This document shows, piece by piece, positions 23,555-31,877 of a DNA stretch of 53,833 bases. The stretch covers positions 1 through 53,833 of the forward strand of contig DATAYY010000058.1 of the NCBI GenBank assembly GCA_036272325.1, read 5' to 3'. The DNA is from Schlegelella_A sp036272325 (GTDB lineage: Bacteria; Pseudomonadota; Gammaproteobacteria; Burkholderiales; Burkholderiaceae_C). Position 1 is the first letter of the stretch; the number at the start of each line of letters is the position of its first letter. The position numbers and the translations under genes were made by a program. The notes beneath the pieces are model-generated. The model searched no databases, had not been told where the DNA came from, and saw only the letters and a program-made list of their open reading frames with translations.

Positions 23555-26500
23555 TCAGGCGAGGGGCAGTTCGATCGTGAAGGTTGCGCCCTGGTTGCGC
23601 CCGCCGCTGGCGGCAGTGAGCGTGCCCCGGTGGGCTTCCACGGTCGCTTTGGCAATCGCGAGACCCAGGCCGAGGCCGCCGAATTCGGTCGTCACCCACG
23701 GCCCTTCCTGCGCGAACGCGTCGAAGATCGACGGCAGTGCGTCGGTCGCGATGCCGATCCCGGTATCGGCGACGACGAGGACGAAGCGACCGTCGATGTT
23801 GCTCGAGACGACACGGACCTCACCCTCGACGGGAGTGAACTTGGCCGCGTTCTTGAGCAGGTTCCAGACGACCTGCTGCAGACGCGCCGCGTCGCCATGG
23901 ACGACATGGCTCGCTGCCTGCAGCGTGAGGCCGAGGTGCTGGCGCTTGGCATGGAAGTCATTGCCACAGACGTCGGCCGCTGCGTGCACGACTTCGTGCA
24001 TGTCGGTGCGCTCGCGCGCCATCTCGAGCTTGCCGCTGGAGATGCGAGTGACGTCGAGCAGGTCGTCGATCAGCAGCAGCTCGGCCTTGACGTTCCTGCG
24101 CAGGAGATCGACCGTTGGCCGCAGCGCGCCGGGCAGCTCCGGGTTGCGCTCGAGCGCATGCAGCGCCATCACGATCGGCGTCAGCGGCGTGCGCAGCTCG
24201 TGCGAAAGGATGGCCAGAAAGCGATCCTTGGCGTGGCTCGCCGACTCCGCCTCGGCGCGCGCCTTGCGGTTGTCGACCAGCGCCTGGACGAGCTCGGCGC
24301 GGCTCGTCTCGAGCGCTTCTCCGGCAGCGCGCAGCATCGTCTGGTCGCGAAAGATCTTGAGCAGGCCGATCGGCTGGCCGCGGTCGCCGTCGCGCATCGC
24401 CATCATCACGCCGCTGCCCCAGAAGCGGCTGCCATTCTTGCGCCGATGCCACCGCTCGTCGGCGGAGCGGCCTTCCTCGAGCGCCTGCTGGGCCTCGCGC
24501 TGAGGCGCACCGGCGACACGGTCGTCCTCGGTGAACAGGATGTCGCCGCTCTCTCCCAGCGCTTCGTCGGCGAGATATCCGGTCACGCTCTCGGCACCGA
24601 TGTTCCAGCCGGTGATGCGGCGCTTGAGGTCGAGCGTCACGATCGCGTATTCGCGCGAGTTCTCGACGATCAGGCGCAGCCGCTCCTCCGACTCGCGCAG
24701 TGCCTGTTCGGCATGGCGACGGGCGCTGATGTCGAGGACGACCGCGACCGCGCCGCTCGGCCTGCCCGTGGCGTCGAGCACGGCGGTGACCGAGGAGCTG
24801 ACCCAAACGATGCTGCCATCGCCGCGCAGGTAGCGCTTCTCCAGCTCAAACGGCGTGCCGTCGGCGGCGAGGCGGCCGAACGCCTCGGCGTTCCTGTCGC
24901 GGTCGTCGGGATGCACGATCGACAGCACGGACGTGCCGACGAGCGCCTCCGGGGCGCGGCCGGTGATCTGCCCGAAGCGGACGTTGGCGAGCGTGATGCG
25001 GCCGTCGAGCTCGGTGTGGACGACGCCGGCCGCGGCCTGCGTGACGATGGTGCGAAAGAGCGCTTCCGACTCGCCGAGCGCCTGGCTGATGTGGCGCCGC
25101 TCGCTGATGTCGACGAAGGTGAGGACGACGCCGCTGATGCGATCGTCGCCGCTGCGGTACGGCCGCAGCCGCGCCAGCAACCAGCGGTCCCCGAAGCTCA
25201 CCTCGCGCTCGATCGGTGCGAGCGTGTCGAGCACCGACGTCGCGTCGTCGGTGAGCTGCGGATAGTCGAGCCGGTTGGCGAGGTCGCTGATCGGCCGGCC
25301 GACGTCGGGCTGGATCAGGTTGAAGAGCTCGACCGCCGACGGCGTGAACAGCGAGATGCGCAGGTCGCGGTCGAGGAAGACGGTCGCGATCGCCGTCGCG
25401 GCCATCAGGTTCTGCAGGTCGCCGTTGGCGCGGCTCAGCTCGTCGACCTTGCCCTTCAGCTCCTGGTTGACGGTCGTCAGCTCCTCGTTGATCGACTGCA
25501 GCTCCTCGCGGCTCGTCTCGAGCTCCTCGGTCGCCGAGCGCAGCTCCTCGTTTATCGCCTGCAGCTCTTCGTTGCTCGCCTTCAATTCCTGCGCGGCGAC
25601 GCTGCCCTGCTCGGTGGCGTCGCGCAGGTGCCACTTCAGCTCGTCGATCTGTTGCTGGAGGGTGCGGACGTAGGCGTCGTCCTCGGGCGTCGACGAGACC
25701 GGCCGCGCCGGCGCCTGCTCGGCCTGCTGCACGAAGGCGACGAGCAGGAAGCCTGGCGCGAGATCGTCGGCGCGGCTGACACGGATCACGATCGACTCGC
25801 CGTCCTGGCTGCCGAACGCGAGCCGCGCCGTCTCGATGGCTTCGTCGTCGCCCTTGGCGCGCAGCAGCGCCGTGCGCAGCTCGCCGGTCAGCCCCGGGTC
25901 GACGGCGAGCAGCAGATTGGTGGTCGGCTCGCCGCCGGCATAGCGCAAGTAGCGGCCGAAGCGCTCCGAGAGGTGGACGATCTCGAAGTCGCTCGTGACG
26001 ACGACCGAGGCCGGCGCGAATCGCTCGATCAGCTTCAGGTGCAGCTCGCGCCACGAGGAGACGCCGAGCGCTTCGGCGCTAGGGCGCGGCGTGAAGAAGG
26101 CGGCATTGCGGCCGATGCCACCGAGGGCGGCCGCCGCCTTGCCGTCGACCTGCGGCGCCATCGCGCGCAGCAGCACTCCCTCGGCGCCGATCTGCGGCAC
26201 TCGCCGCTCGCGCGACGGCCGTGGCTCGAAGATGCGGTGCGTCCGGTCGACGACGCGGAACAGGTGGTCGCTGACGTCGGTGGTCTCGGAGGCGCCGAGA
26301 AAGAGCCGTCCGCGCGGCCTCAGCGCGAAGTGGATGATCTCGAGGCCGCGCCGCTGGGCGTCGGGGCTCAGATAGATGAAGAGGTTGCGGCAGGTGACGA
26401 GATCGAGGCGCGAGAACGGCGCGTCCTTCAGCAGGTCGTGGCTGGCGAACACCACGGCCTCGCGGATCTCCGCGCCGACCCGAAAGCCGCGCGAGTCGCG

Positions 26501-27775
26501 GCTGAAGAACCGGCGCAGCCGCTCGTCGGAGACATCGGCGTTGATGACCGGGGGATAGACGCCCTCGCGGGCGACGCGGATCGCGTCGTCGTCGAGGTCG
26601 GTCGCGAAGATCTGCAGCCGCGGTGGCGCATCGAGCCCGCGCGCGTATTCGCTGAGCAGCATCGCCACCGAGTACGCCTCTTCGCCGGTCGCGCATGCGG
26701 CCACCCAGACGCGCAGCTCGTCGCCGCTCGACTTGCCGGCGAAGAGGGTCGGCAGCTGGCCCTGGAGAGCGTCGAAGGCGTCGCGGTCGCGAAAGAAATT
26801 GGTGACGCTGATCAGCAGGTCCTTCAGAAGCGCACCCGCCTCGCCCGGGTGGGTGCGAATGAAGTCGAGGTAGACCCGCATGTCGTCGATGCCGTTGACG
26901 CTCATGCGCCGGCCGATGCGGCGCAGGATCGTCGCCCGTTTGTAGTAGCTGAAGTCGCGCCCGGTCTGCGCGCGCAGGTAGCTGAGCAGCTGGCGCAGCG
27001 CCGCCTCGAGCTCGTCGACCGGCGTTTCGTGCGCCTCGGCCGGCTGCGGGCCCTCCTCGGGCGGCAGCTTGAGGCGGCCGAGAATGGTCGCGTACGCCTT
27101 CAGCCGCTCCGGCATCGCGGCGACGGGCAGGATCCAGTCGACCATGCCGGTGCCGATCGCCGAGCGCGGCATTCCGGAATGCTCGGCCTCGTTCGGGTCC
27201 TGCGCGATCGTCAGACCACCGCGCTCCTTGATCCGCTTGATGCCGATCGCGCCGTCGCCGTCGGCGCCTGAGAGGACGATCGCCGCGGCGCGCGCGCCGT
27301 GGGTGTCGGCAAGGGTACGGAAGAACAGGTCGACGGCGACGCGACGCCCCTGGTACGGCGTCAGGTCGCCGCACACCAGGCGACCGTCGAGTGACGTCAG
27401 CGTCTTGCCCGGCGGGATGACGTAGACGTGGTTGGCCTCAACCCGGGCCTGGTCTTGCACCTGGCGCACCGGCATCGCCGTCGTCCGCTGGAGGATCTCC
27501 GCGAGCACGCTTTCGTGCTCTGCCGACAGGTGCATGACGACGACGAACACCATCCCGCTGTCGTTCGGCGCTGCCGTGAAGAAGCCCTGCAACGCGGCGA
27601 TGCTGCCGGCCGAGCCGCCGAGGCCGACCATCGGCAGCATGGCGAACGAACGGGTCGGGATCGCATCGTCGGTGACATCGGCGAGGCCCTCCTCGGCGTG
27701 GTCCGGAACTGGCTGCAGCCGCTCGGCCTCGGCACTCGGTGCCGACGGCTGGCCGTCGGTTGGGAGGTGTTCCAT
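23555..27775 (-). CDS. CheB-CheR-PAS hybrid sensor histidine kinase
   Basis: A 1406-residue cytoplasmic protein with no transmembrane segment. It combines a CheB methylesterase domain (about residues 45-235: Ser55 in GLGGSAGS, His82, Asp174 in GADGDG), a CheR methyltransferase (about 265-510: YYKRATILRRIGRRM, SVTNFFRDRDAFDAL, WVAACATGEEAYSVAML), a long coiled coil (NEELQAINEELRSATEELET, SREELQSINEELTTVNQEL), three PAS domains, a HisKA dimerisation domain (phospho-His1192 in ILSHELRTP) and an HATPase domain (VVWNLLKNAAKFTP, VVADTGIGI, GGLGLGLAIA). All catalytic residues look intact. The start is uncertain: I took ATG 27775; in-frame ATGs at 27832 and 27868 would add 19 or 31 residues. The signal is unknown. 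Confidence 0.92.
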   Translation of the reverse strand: MEHLPTDGQPSAPSAEAERLQPVPDHAEEGLADVTDDAIPTRSFAMLPMVGLGGSAGSIAALQGFFTAAPNDSGMVFVVVMHLSAEHESVLAEILQRTTAMPVRQVQDQARVEANHVYVIPPGKTLTSLDGRLVCGDLTPYQGRRVAVDLFFRTLADTHGARAAAIVLSGADGDGAIGIKRIKERGGLTIAQDPNEAEHSGMPRSAIGTGMVDWILPVAAMPERLKAYATILGRLKLPPEEGPQPAEAHETPVDELEAALRQLLSYLRAQTGRDFSYYKRATILRRIGRRMSVNGIDDMRVYLDFIRTHPGEAGALLKDLLISVTNFFRDRDAFDALQGQLPTLFAGKSSGDELRVWVAACATGEEAYSVAMLLSEYARGLDAPPRLQIFATDLDDDAIRVAREGVYPPVINADVSDERLRRFFSRDSRGFRVGAEIREAVVFASHDLLKDAPFSRLDLVTCRNLFIYLSPDAQRRGLEIIHFALRPRGRLFLGASETTDVSDHLFRVVDRTHRIFEPRPSRERRVPQIGAEGVLLRAMAPQVDGKAAAALGGIGRNAAFFTPRPSAEALGVSSWRELHLKLIERFAPASVVVTSDFEIVHLSERFGRYLRYAGGEPTTNLLLAVDPGLTGELRTALLRAKGDDEAIETARLAFGSQDGESIVIRVSRADDLAPGFLLVAFVQQAEQAPARPVSSTPEDDAYVRTLQQQIDELKWHLRDATEQGSVAAQELKASNEELQAINEELRSATEELETSREELQSINEELTTVNQELKGKVDELSRANGDLQNLMAATAIATVFLDRDLRISLFTPSAVELFNLIQPDVGRPISDLANRLDYPQLTDDATSVLDTLAPIEREVSFGDRWLLARLRPYRSGDDRISGVVLTFVDISERRHISQALGESEALFRTIVTQAAAGVVHTELDGRITLANVRFGQITGRAPEALVGTSVLSIVHPDDRDRNAEAFGRLAADGTPFELEKRYLRGDGSIVWVSSSVTAVLDATGRPSGAVAVVLDISARRHAEQALRESEERLRLIVENSREYAIVTLDLKRRITGWNIGAESVTGYLADEALGESGDILFTEDDRVAGAPQREAQQALEEGRSADERWHRRKNGSRFWGSGVMMAMRDGDRGQPIGLLKIFRDQTMLRAAGEALETSRAELVQALVDNRKARAEAESASHAKDRFLAILSHELRTPLTPIVMALHALERNPELPGALRPTVDLLRRNVKAELLLIDDLLDVTRISSGKLEMARERTDMHEVVHAAADVCGNDFHAKRQHLGLTLQAASHVVHGDAARLQQVVWNLLKNAAKFTPVEGEVRVVSSNIDGRFVLVVADTGIGIATDALPSIFDAFAQEGPWVTTEFGGLGLGLAIAKATVEAHRGTLTAASGGRNQGATFTIELPLA

Positions 27776-27783
27776 CGTCGTGT

Positions 27784-27806
27784 GCGTCGCCCCGCCAAGG
27801 CGACGC
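27784..27806. repeat. 8-bp inverted repeat just upstream of the hybrid kinase start
   Basis: GCGTCGCC and GGCGACGC are separated by seven bases, giving a perfect 8-bp stem whose edge lies about eight bases before ATG 27775. If that ATG is used, the stem would occupy the ribosome-binding region, where no Shine-Dalgarno is visible. A second short repeat, CCCC-TGTA-GGGG, lies at 27854-27865. A role in translation or transcription is inference. Confidence 0.45.
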
Positions 27807-27939
27807 TTGGCAGAGTGTCCGGCGTCTCTCATTCTGCCGCTTGTCGGCGAGTACCCCTGTAGGGGCATGTCGCAGAGCGATGTCGTCTGCCGCGCCGCCG
27901 CAAGCGCGCTACGATGGCAGCGAACGAGTCCCGAGCACC

Positions 27940-28233
27940 ATGAACGTCGTCGAGAAGATCTTCGCGGCCGCCATCGTCGTCACCTGCGTCCTGCTGCTGG
28001 CGCGGATGCTCCTCAGGCCGCGAAGGCGCGCGCGCGTCGACGCGTCGGTGCGCAGGAACGCCGCGATCTGGCAGCACCGCGTCCAGCGCGCGATCCTCTG
28101 GCCGGCGGCCGAGTTGCGGGCACGGCGCGAGACCAGGGAAGCGATCCGCCGCGCGCGCCGCTCGGCGATCGAGCGCGACGGCAACGTCATCAGTCCGAAG
28201 GCGTTCAAGGGTCGCCGCCGCGACCTGCACTGA
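27940..28233 (+). CDS. small single-pass membrane protein (97 aa)
   Basis: The N-terminus MNVVEKIFAAAIVVTCVLLL forms one membrane helix (to about residue 23), followed by a strongly basic cytoplasmic part (RMLLRPRRRARVD, TREAIRRARRSAIERDGNVI) ending KGRRRDLH. Similar short proteins are frequent in Burkholderiales, but I know no function. It is divergent from the hybrid kinase and 75 bases before the AmpG-like gene. Confidence 0.68.
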   Translation: MNVVEKIFAAAIVVTCVLLLARMLLRPRRRARVDASVRRNAAIWQHRVQRAILWPAAELRARRETREAIRRARRSAIERDGNVISPKAFKGRRRDLH

Positions 28234-28308
28234 GCCCGCCGGCGGCACCGCCGCAAGGCGCGGCGCGTCCGCGTTTGCTCGCCGCCGCGTGTGCTACCGT
28301 GCCGCCGC

Positions 28309-29652
28309 ATGCTTCTCGCCCTGCCGGATCTGCTCGCGAGCCGCAAGGGCCGACTGACCGCGTTCTTCCTGCTCTACGTCACCGAAGGCATTCCGCTCGG
28401 CTTCACGGCGACGGCGATCGCGTCGCAGATGCGACGCCAGGGCCTCGGCCCCGCGGCGATCGGCGCCTTCGTCGCCTCGCTCTACTTGCCGTGGGCCTGC
28501 AAGTGGGCAGTCGGCCCGTTCGTCGACGTCTTCTCGTCGGACCGGTTCGGCCGGCGCCGCACCTGGATCTTCCTGATGCAGCTCGGCATGATCGGCACCC
28601 TGCTGATCGCGATGGGCGTCGACTTCGTCGGCCAGCTGAGCCTGTTCACCGCGATCATCTTCCTCCACAACGCGTTCGGTGCGACGCAGGACGTCGCGAT
28701 CGATGCGCTCGCCGTCAGCGTGCTGCCCGAGGACGAGCGCGGCTCGGCCAACGGCTTCATGTTCGCCGGCGCGTCGATCGGCCAGACGATCGGCGGCTCG
28801 GGCGTGCTCTTTCTCACCACGGCAATGCCGTTCAAGTCGACCTACGTGTTCGTCTGCGCGACGATCTTCGTGGTCACGGCGTTCGTCGTCCTTCCGTTGC
28901 GCGAGAAGGCGATGACCGTTGCGCAGGCGCAGGCGCGCGCGGCGAGCACGATCGGCCGCGAGCTCGTGCGTTTCGTGCGCGAGGCGTGGGCTTCGTTCAC
29001 CGGATCGCGAGCGGCGCTGATCGGCGCGCTCGCGGCGCTGCTTCCCGCCGGGGCCTACGCGCTCAGTCTCGCGCTGCAGTCGAATCTCGCGGTCGAGCTC
29101 GGTCTGAACGACAACGAGTTCGCGCAGCTCAACCTCGTCTGCACCGTGATCTTCGCGCCGTTCTGCATCCTCGGCGGCTGGATCTCGGACCGCTTCGGCC
29201 GGCGCAGCACGCTGGCGCTGTTCGCCTTCATCACCGTCGTGCCGACGCTCTGGCTCGCCTGGGTGATGTGGCAGGCCGGCTGGATCATGCCGGTCGAGAT
29301 CAACCAGCCGAACCGTCCGCATCCGTCGTCGATCCTCATCTTCACGTTCTGGGCCGCGAGCATCGTCTACAACATTTTCCAGGGCCTGTACTACGGCATC
29401 CGCACCGCGCTCTACATGGACATCACGAATCCGGTCGTCGCGGCGACCCAGTTCACCGCCTACATGGCGCTGCTCAACCTGTGCACCTCGTACAGCGCCT
29501 GGTGGCAAGGCTTCGCCGTCGAGCGGATCGGCTATCCGGCGACGCTCGTCGTCGACTCGGCGTTCGGCCTCGTCGGCCTGCTGCTGCTGCCGCTGATGCG
29601 GGCGCCGAGGGCAAAAGACGTTCCGGCGTCGGCGATCGCCGCACCGGCGTAG
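28309..29652 (+). CDS. MFS transporter, AmpG/PAT-like
   Basis: A 447-residue major-facilitator protein with about 12 helices. The opening (FFLLYVTEGIPLGFTATAIA), the helix 2 to helix 3 region (LPWACKWAVGPFVDVFSSDR, FGRRRTW) and HNAFGATQDVAIDALAVSVL, then PEDERGSANG, match the peptide/acetyl-CoA/drug (PAT) group, whose best-known member AmpG imports anhydro-muropeptides. The TQDVAIDALAV motif is typical of AmpG. The second half has a longer periplasmic loop (WIMPVEINQPNRPHPSS). No beta-lactamase or recycling gene is nearby, so the substrate remains open. ATG 28309 was chosen; an upstream in-frame start adds six residues. Confidence 0.8.
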   Translation: MLLALPDLLASRKGRLTAFFLLYVTEGIPLGFTATAIASQMRRQGLGPAAIGAFVASLYLPWACKWAVGPFVDVFSSDRFGRRRTWIFLMQLGMIGTLLIAMGVDFVGQLSLFTAIIFLHNAFGATQDVAIDALAVSVLPEDERGSANGFMFAGASIGQTIGGSGVLFLTTAMPFKSTYVFVCATIFVVTAFVVLPLREKAMTVAQAQARAASTIGRELVRFVREAWASFTGSRAALIGALAALLPAGAYALSLALQSNLAVELGLNDNEFAQLNLVCTVIFAPFCILGGWISDRFGRRSTLALFAFITVVPTLWLAWVMWQAGWIMPVEINQPNRPHPSSILIFTFWAASIVYNIFQGLYYGIRTALYMDITNPVVAATQFTAYMALLNLCTSYSAWWQGFAVERIGYPATLVVDSAFGLVGLLLLPLMRAPRAKDVPASAIAAPA

Positions 29653-29826
29653 CCGTTGCGCCGCGCGTCGCTGCCGCGCGCATCGGTGCGGCGCGCCCCG
29701 TGGGGTTTGCCGGGCCGGCCTCCGCACTCGAGGCAACCACCGCCCCTTCGCAAGCGCGCGCGCCCGTGCTTCAATCGCCGAAGCGCCGCGCCTGCACAGG
29801 CGGCCAGCCGCGTCACCGCCTTCGCC

Positions 29827-30678
29827 ATGGATCCGTCGGACCCCTTCGCCGCCTGGCTCGGCCGCACCGAGGAGCGCGGCGACACCGTGACGCCGACGCC
29901 GGTCGCGGCACTCGCGGCGACGCTCGATCGCGACGATCCCGAGCCCTTCGCCGGCATGCCGTTGCCGCCGCTCTGGCACTGGCTCTATTTCCTGCCGCTC
30001 GCGCGGCAAAGCGAGATCGCCGCCGACGGACATCCGCGGCGCGGTGGCTTTCTGCCGCCGGTCGAGCTGCCGCGCCGGATGTGGGCGGGCGGCCGCCTCG
30101 AGTTCCTCAGGCCGCTGCGCGTGGGTGACGCGATGACGCGGACCTCGCGCATCGCGAGCATCGCGACCAAGCAGGCGCGCTCGGGCCCGCTCGTCTTCGT
30201 CACCGTCGAGCACACGGTCGTGACCGACGCGGGCACCGCGCTGCGCGAGGAGCACGACATCGTCTATCGCGAGCTCCCTGCGCCGGGCGCGCCGCCGCCG
30301 GTGCCGGCGGCAGCCCCGACCGACGAGGCGTTCGCGCGCACGATCGTCCCCGACGACGTGCTCCTGTTTCGCTACTCGGCGCTCACCTTCAACGGCCATC
30401 GCATCCACTACGACCGGCGCTACGTCACCGAGGTCGAGGGCTACCCCGGCCTGATCGTGCACGGGCCGCTGATCGCGACGCTGCTCGTCGACCTGCTGCG
30501 CCGCGAGCGCCCCGAAGCGACGCTCACCCGGTTCGACTTCAAGGCGCTCAGTCCGCTCTTCGACCTGCATCCGTTCACCGTCTGCGGTCGCGCCGACGGC
30601 GACCACCGCTATGCGCTCTGGGCGCGCGACGTCGAAGGCGCGCTGGCGATGCAGGCGACGGCCGACGTGGTCGCCTGA
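29827..30678 (+). CDS. MaoC-like itaconyl/mesaconyl-C4-CoA hydratase (candidate ich)
   Basis: A 283-residue double-hotdog protein with an N-terminal FAS1-like dehydratase domain (LPPLWHWLYFLP, RRMWAGGRLEFLRPLRVGD) and a C-terminal catalytic half with FRYSALTFNGHRIHYDRRYV and the following YPGLIVHGPLIATLLVDLLR. This is the mesaconyl-C4-CoA hydratase/HTD2 architecture. In itaconate degradation the enzyme hydrates itaconyl-CoA to (S)-citramalyl-CoA. It is first of a five-gene operon, 18 bases ahead of the acyl-CoA dehydrogenase, with a CoA transferase and a CitE-like lyase downstream. The family is secure; the substrate is inferred from context. Confidence 0.85.
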   Translation: MDPSDPFAAWLGRTEERGDTVTPTPVAALAATLDRDDPEPFAGMPLPPLWHWLYFLPLARQSEIAADGHPRRGGFLPPVELPRRMWAGGRLEFLRPLRVGDAMTRTSRIASIATKQARSGPLVFVTVEHTVVTDAGTALREEHDIVYRELPAPGAPPPVPAAAPTDEAFARTIVPDDVLLFRYSALTFNGHRIHYDRRYVTEVEGYPGLIVHGPLIATLLVDLLRRERPEATLTRFDFKALSPLFDLHPFTVCGRADGDHRYALWARDVEGALAMQATADVVA

Positions 30679-30696
30679 GGCCGCAACGCGACGACC

Positions 30697-31860
30697 ATGC
30701 CGAAGAGCCCACCCGATCGCTTCCAGGACATCCGCGACGCCGTGCGCGCGCTCTGCGCCGCTTTCCCCGACCAATACCACCGCGACATCGACGCGCGTCG
30801 CGCCTACCCCGAGCAGTTCGTCGACGCGCTCACCGAGGCCGGCTGGCTCGCGGCGCTGATCCCTGCCGAGTACGGCGGCTCGGGGCTCGGCCTCGCCGAG
30901 GCGACGGTGATCATGGAGGAGATCAACCGCAGCGGCGGCAACGCCGGCGCCTGCCATGGCCAGATGTACAACATGGGCACGCTGCTGCGCCACGGCAGCG
31001 CCGCGCAGAAGCGGCTCTACCTGCCGAAGATCGCGCGCGGCGAGTGGCGGCTGCAGTCGATGGGCGTGACCGAGCCGAGCAGCGGCACCGACACCACCAG
31101 GATCCGCACCACCGCGGTCAAGCGCGGCGACCGCTACGTCGTCAACGGCCAGAAGGTCTGGATCTCGCGCGTCCAGCACAGCGACTGGATGATCCTGCTG
31201 GCGCGGACGACGCCGCTGGCCGACGTCGGGAAGAAGACTGACGGCATGTCGATCTTCATGGTCGACCTGCGCCAGGCCGAGCAGAGCGGAATGACGGTGC
31301 GGCCGATCGCCAACATGGTCAACCACGAGACCAACGAGCTCTTCTTCGAGAACCTCGAGATCCCGGCCGAGAACCTGATCGGCGACGAAGGCAAGGGCTT
31401 CAGGTACATCCTCGACGGCCTCAACGCCGAGCGCACGCTGATCGCCGCCGAGTGCATCGGCGACGGCTGGTGGTTCCTCGACCGGGTCACGAAGTACGCC
31501 AGCGAGCGCGTCGTCTTCGGCCGGCCGATCGGCCAGAACCAGGGCGTGCAGTTCCCGATCGCTGCGGCCTACATCGAGGTCGAGGCCGCCAACCTGATGC
31601 GCTTTCGCGCCTGCGAGCTGTTCGACGCCAAGGCGCCCTGCGGCGCCGAGGCCAACATGGCGAAGTACCTGGCCGCCAAGGCGAGCTGGGAGGCGGCCAA
31701 CGCATGCCTGCAATTCCATGGCGGCTTCGGCTTCGCGCACGAGTACGACGTCGAGCGCAAGTTTCGCGAGACGCGCCTCTACCAGGTGGCGCCGATCTCG
31801 ACCAATCTGATCCTGAGCTACGTCGCCGAGCACGTGCTCGGCTTGCCGCGCTCGTTCTGA
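30697..31860 (+). CDS. acyl-CoA dehydrogenase
   Basis: A 387-residue FAD flavoprotein of the standard fold. Motifs include LIPAEYGGSGLGLAEATVIM, LQSMGVTEPSSGTDTTRI, YVVNGQKVWISRVQHSDWMI, ERVVFGRPIGQNQGVQFPIA and LQFHGGFGFAHEYDVERKFR. At the usual catalytic position (Y-E-G of medium-chain enzymes) it reads QVAPISTN, with Pro366 in place of Glu. A Glu is present at residue 245 in LNAERTLIAAECIG, the position used by isovaleryl-CoA dehydrogenase, so it is probably active. By context the substrate may be a branched C5 dicarboxyl-CoA such as methylsuccinyl-CoA; this is inference. It lies 17 bases before the CoA transferase. Confidence 0.9.
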   Translation: MPKSPPDRFQDIRDAVRALCAAFPDQYHRDIDARRAYPEQFVDALTEAGWLAALIPAEYGGSGLGLAEATVIMEEINRSGGNAGACHGQMYNMGTLLRHGSAAQKRLYLPKIARGEWRLQSMGVTEPSSGTDTTRIRTTAVKRGDRYVVNGQKVWISRVQHSDWMILLARTTPLADVGKKTDGMSIFMVDLRQAEQSGMTVRPIANMVNHETNELFFENLEIPAENLIGDEGKGFRYILDGLNAERTLIAAECIGDGWWFLDRVTKYASERVVFGRPIGQNQGVQFPIAAAYIEVEAANLMRFRACELFDAKAPCGAEANMAKYLAAKASWEAANACLQFHGGFGFAHEYDVERKFRETRLYQVAPISTNLILSYVAEHVLGLPRSF

Positions 31861-31877
31861 AACGCGTCGCGTCGCGA

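Noticed and set aside
25440..25580. Short tandem-like repeats resembling a CRISPR or microsatellite
   Set aside because: They are the heptad-repeat coiled coil of the hybrid kinase (NEEL/REEL units) with degenerate codons and no regular spacer.
23630..27271. A 1200-codon open frame antisense to the hybrid kinase
   Set aside because: Composition is typical antisense noise (Arg/Asp/Glu/Ala/Gln-rich, no hydrophobic core); the kinase frame has all catalytic motifs.
28294..31833. An almost 1200-codon open frame antisense to the AmpG-like, hydratase and dehydrogenase genes
   Set aside because: It spans three unrelated genes and intergenic DNA, has no motif, and is explained by G+C bias.
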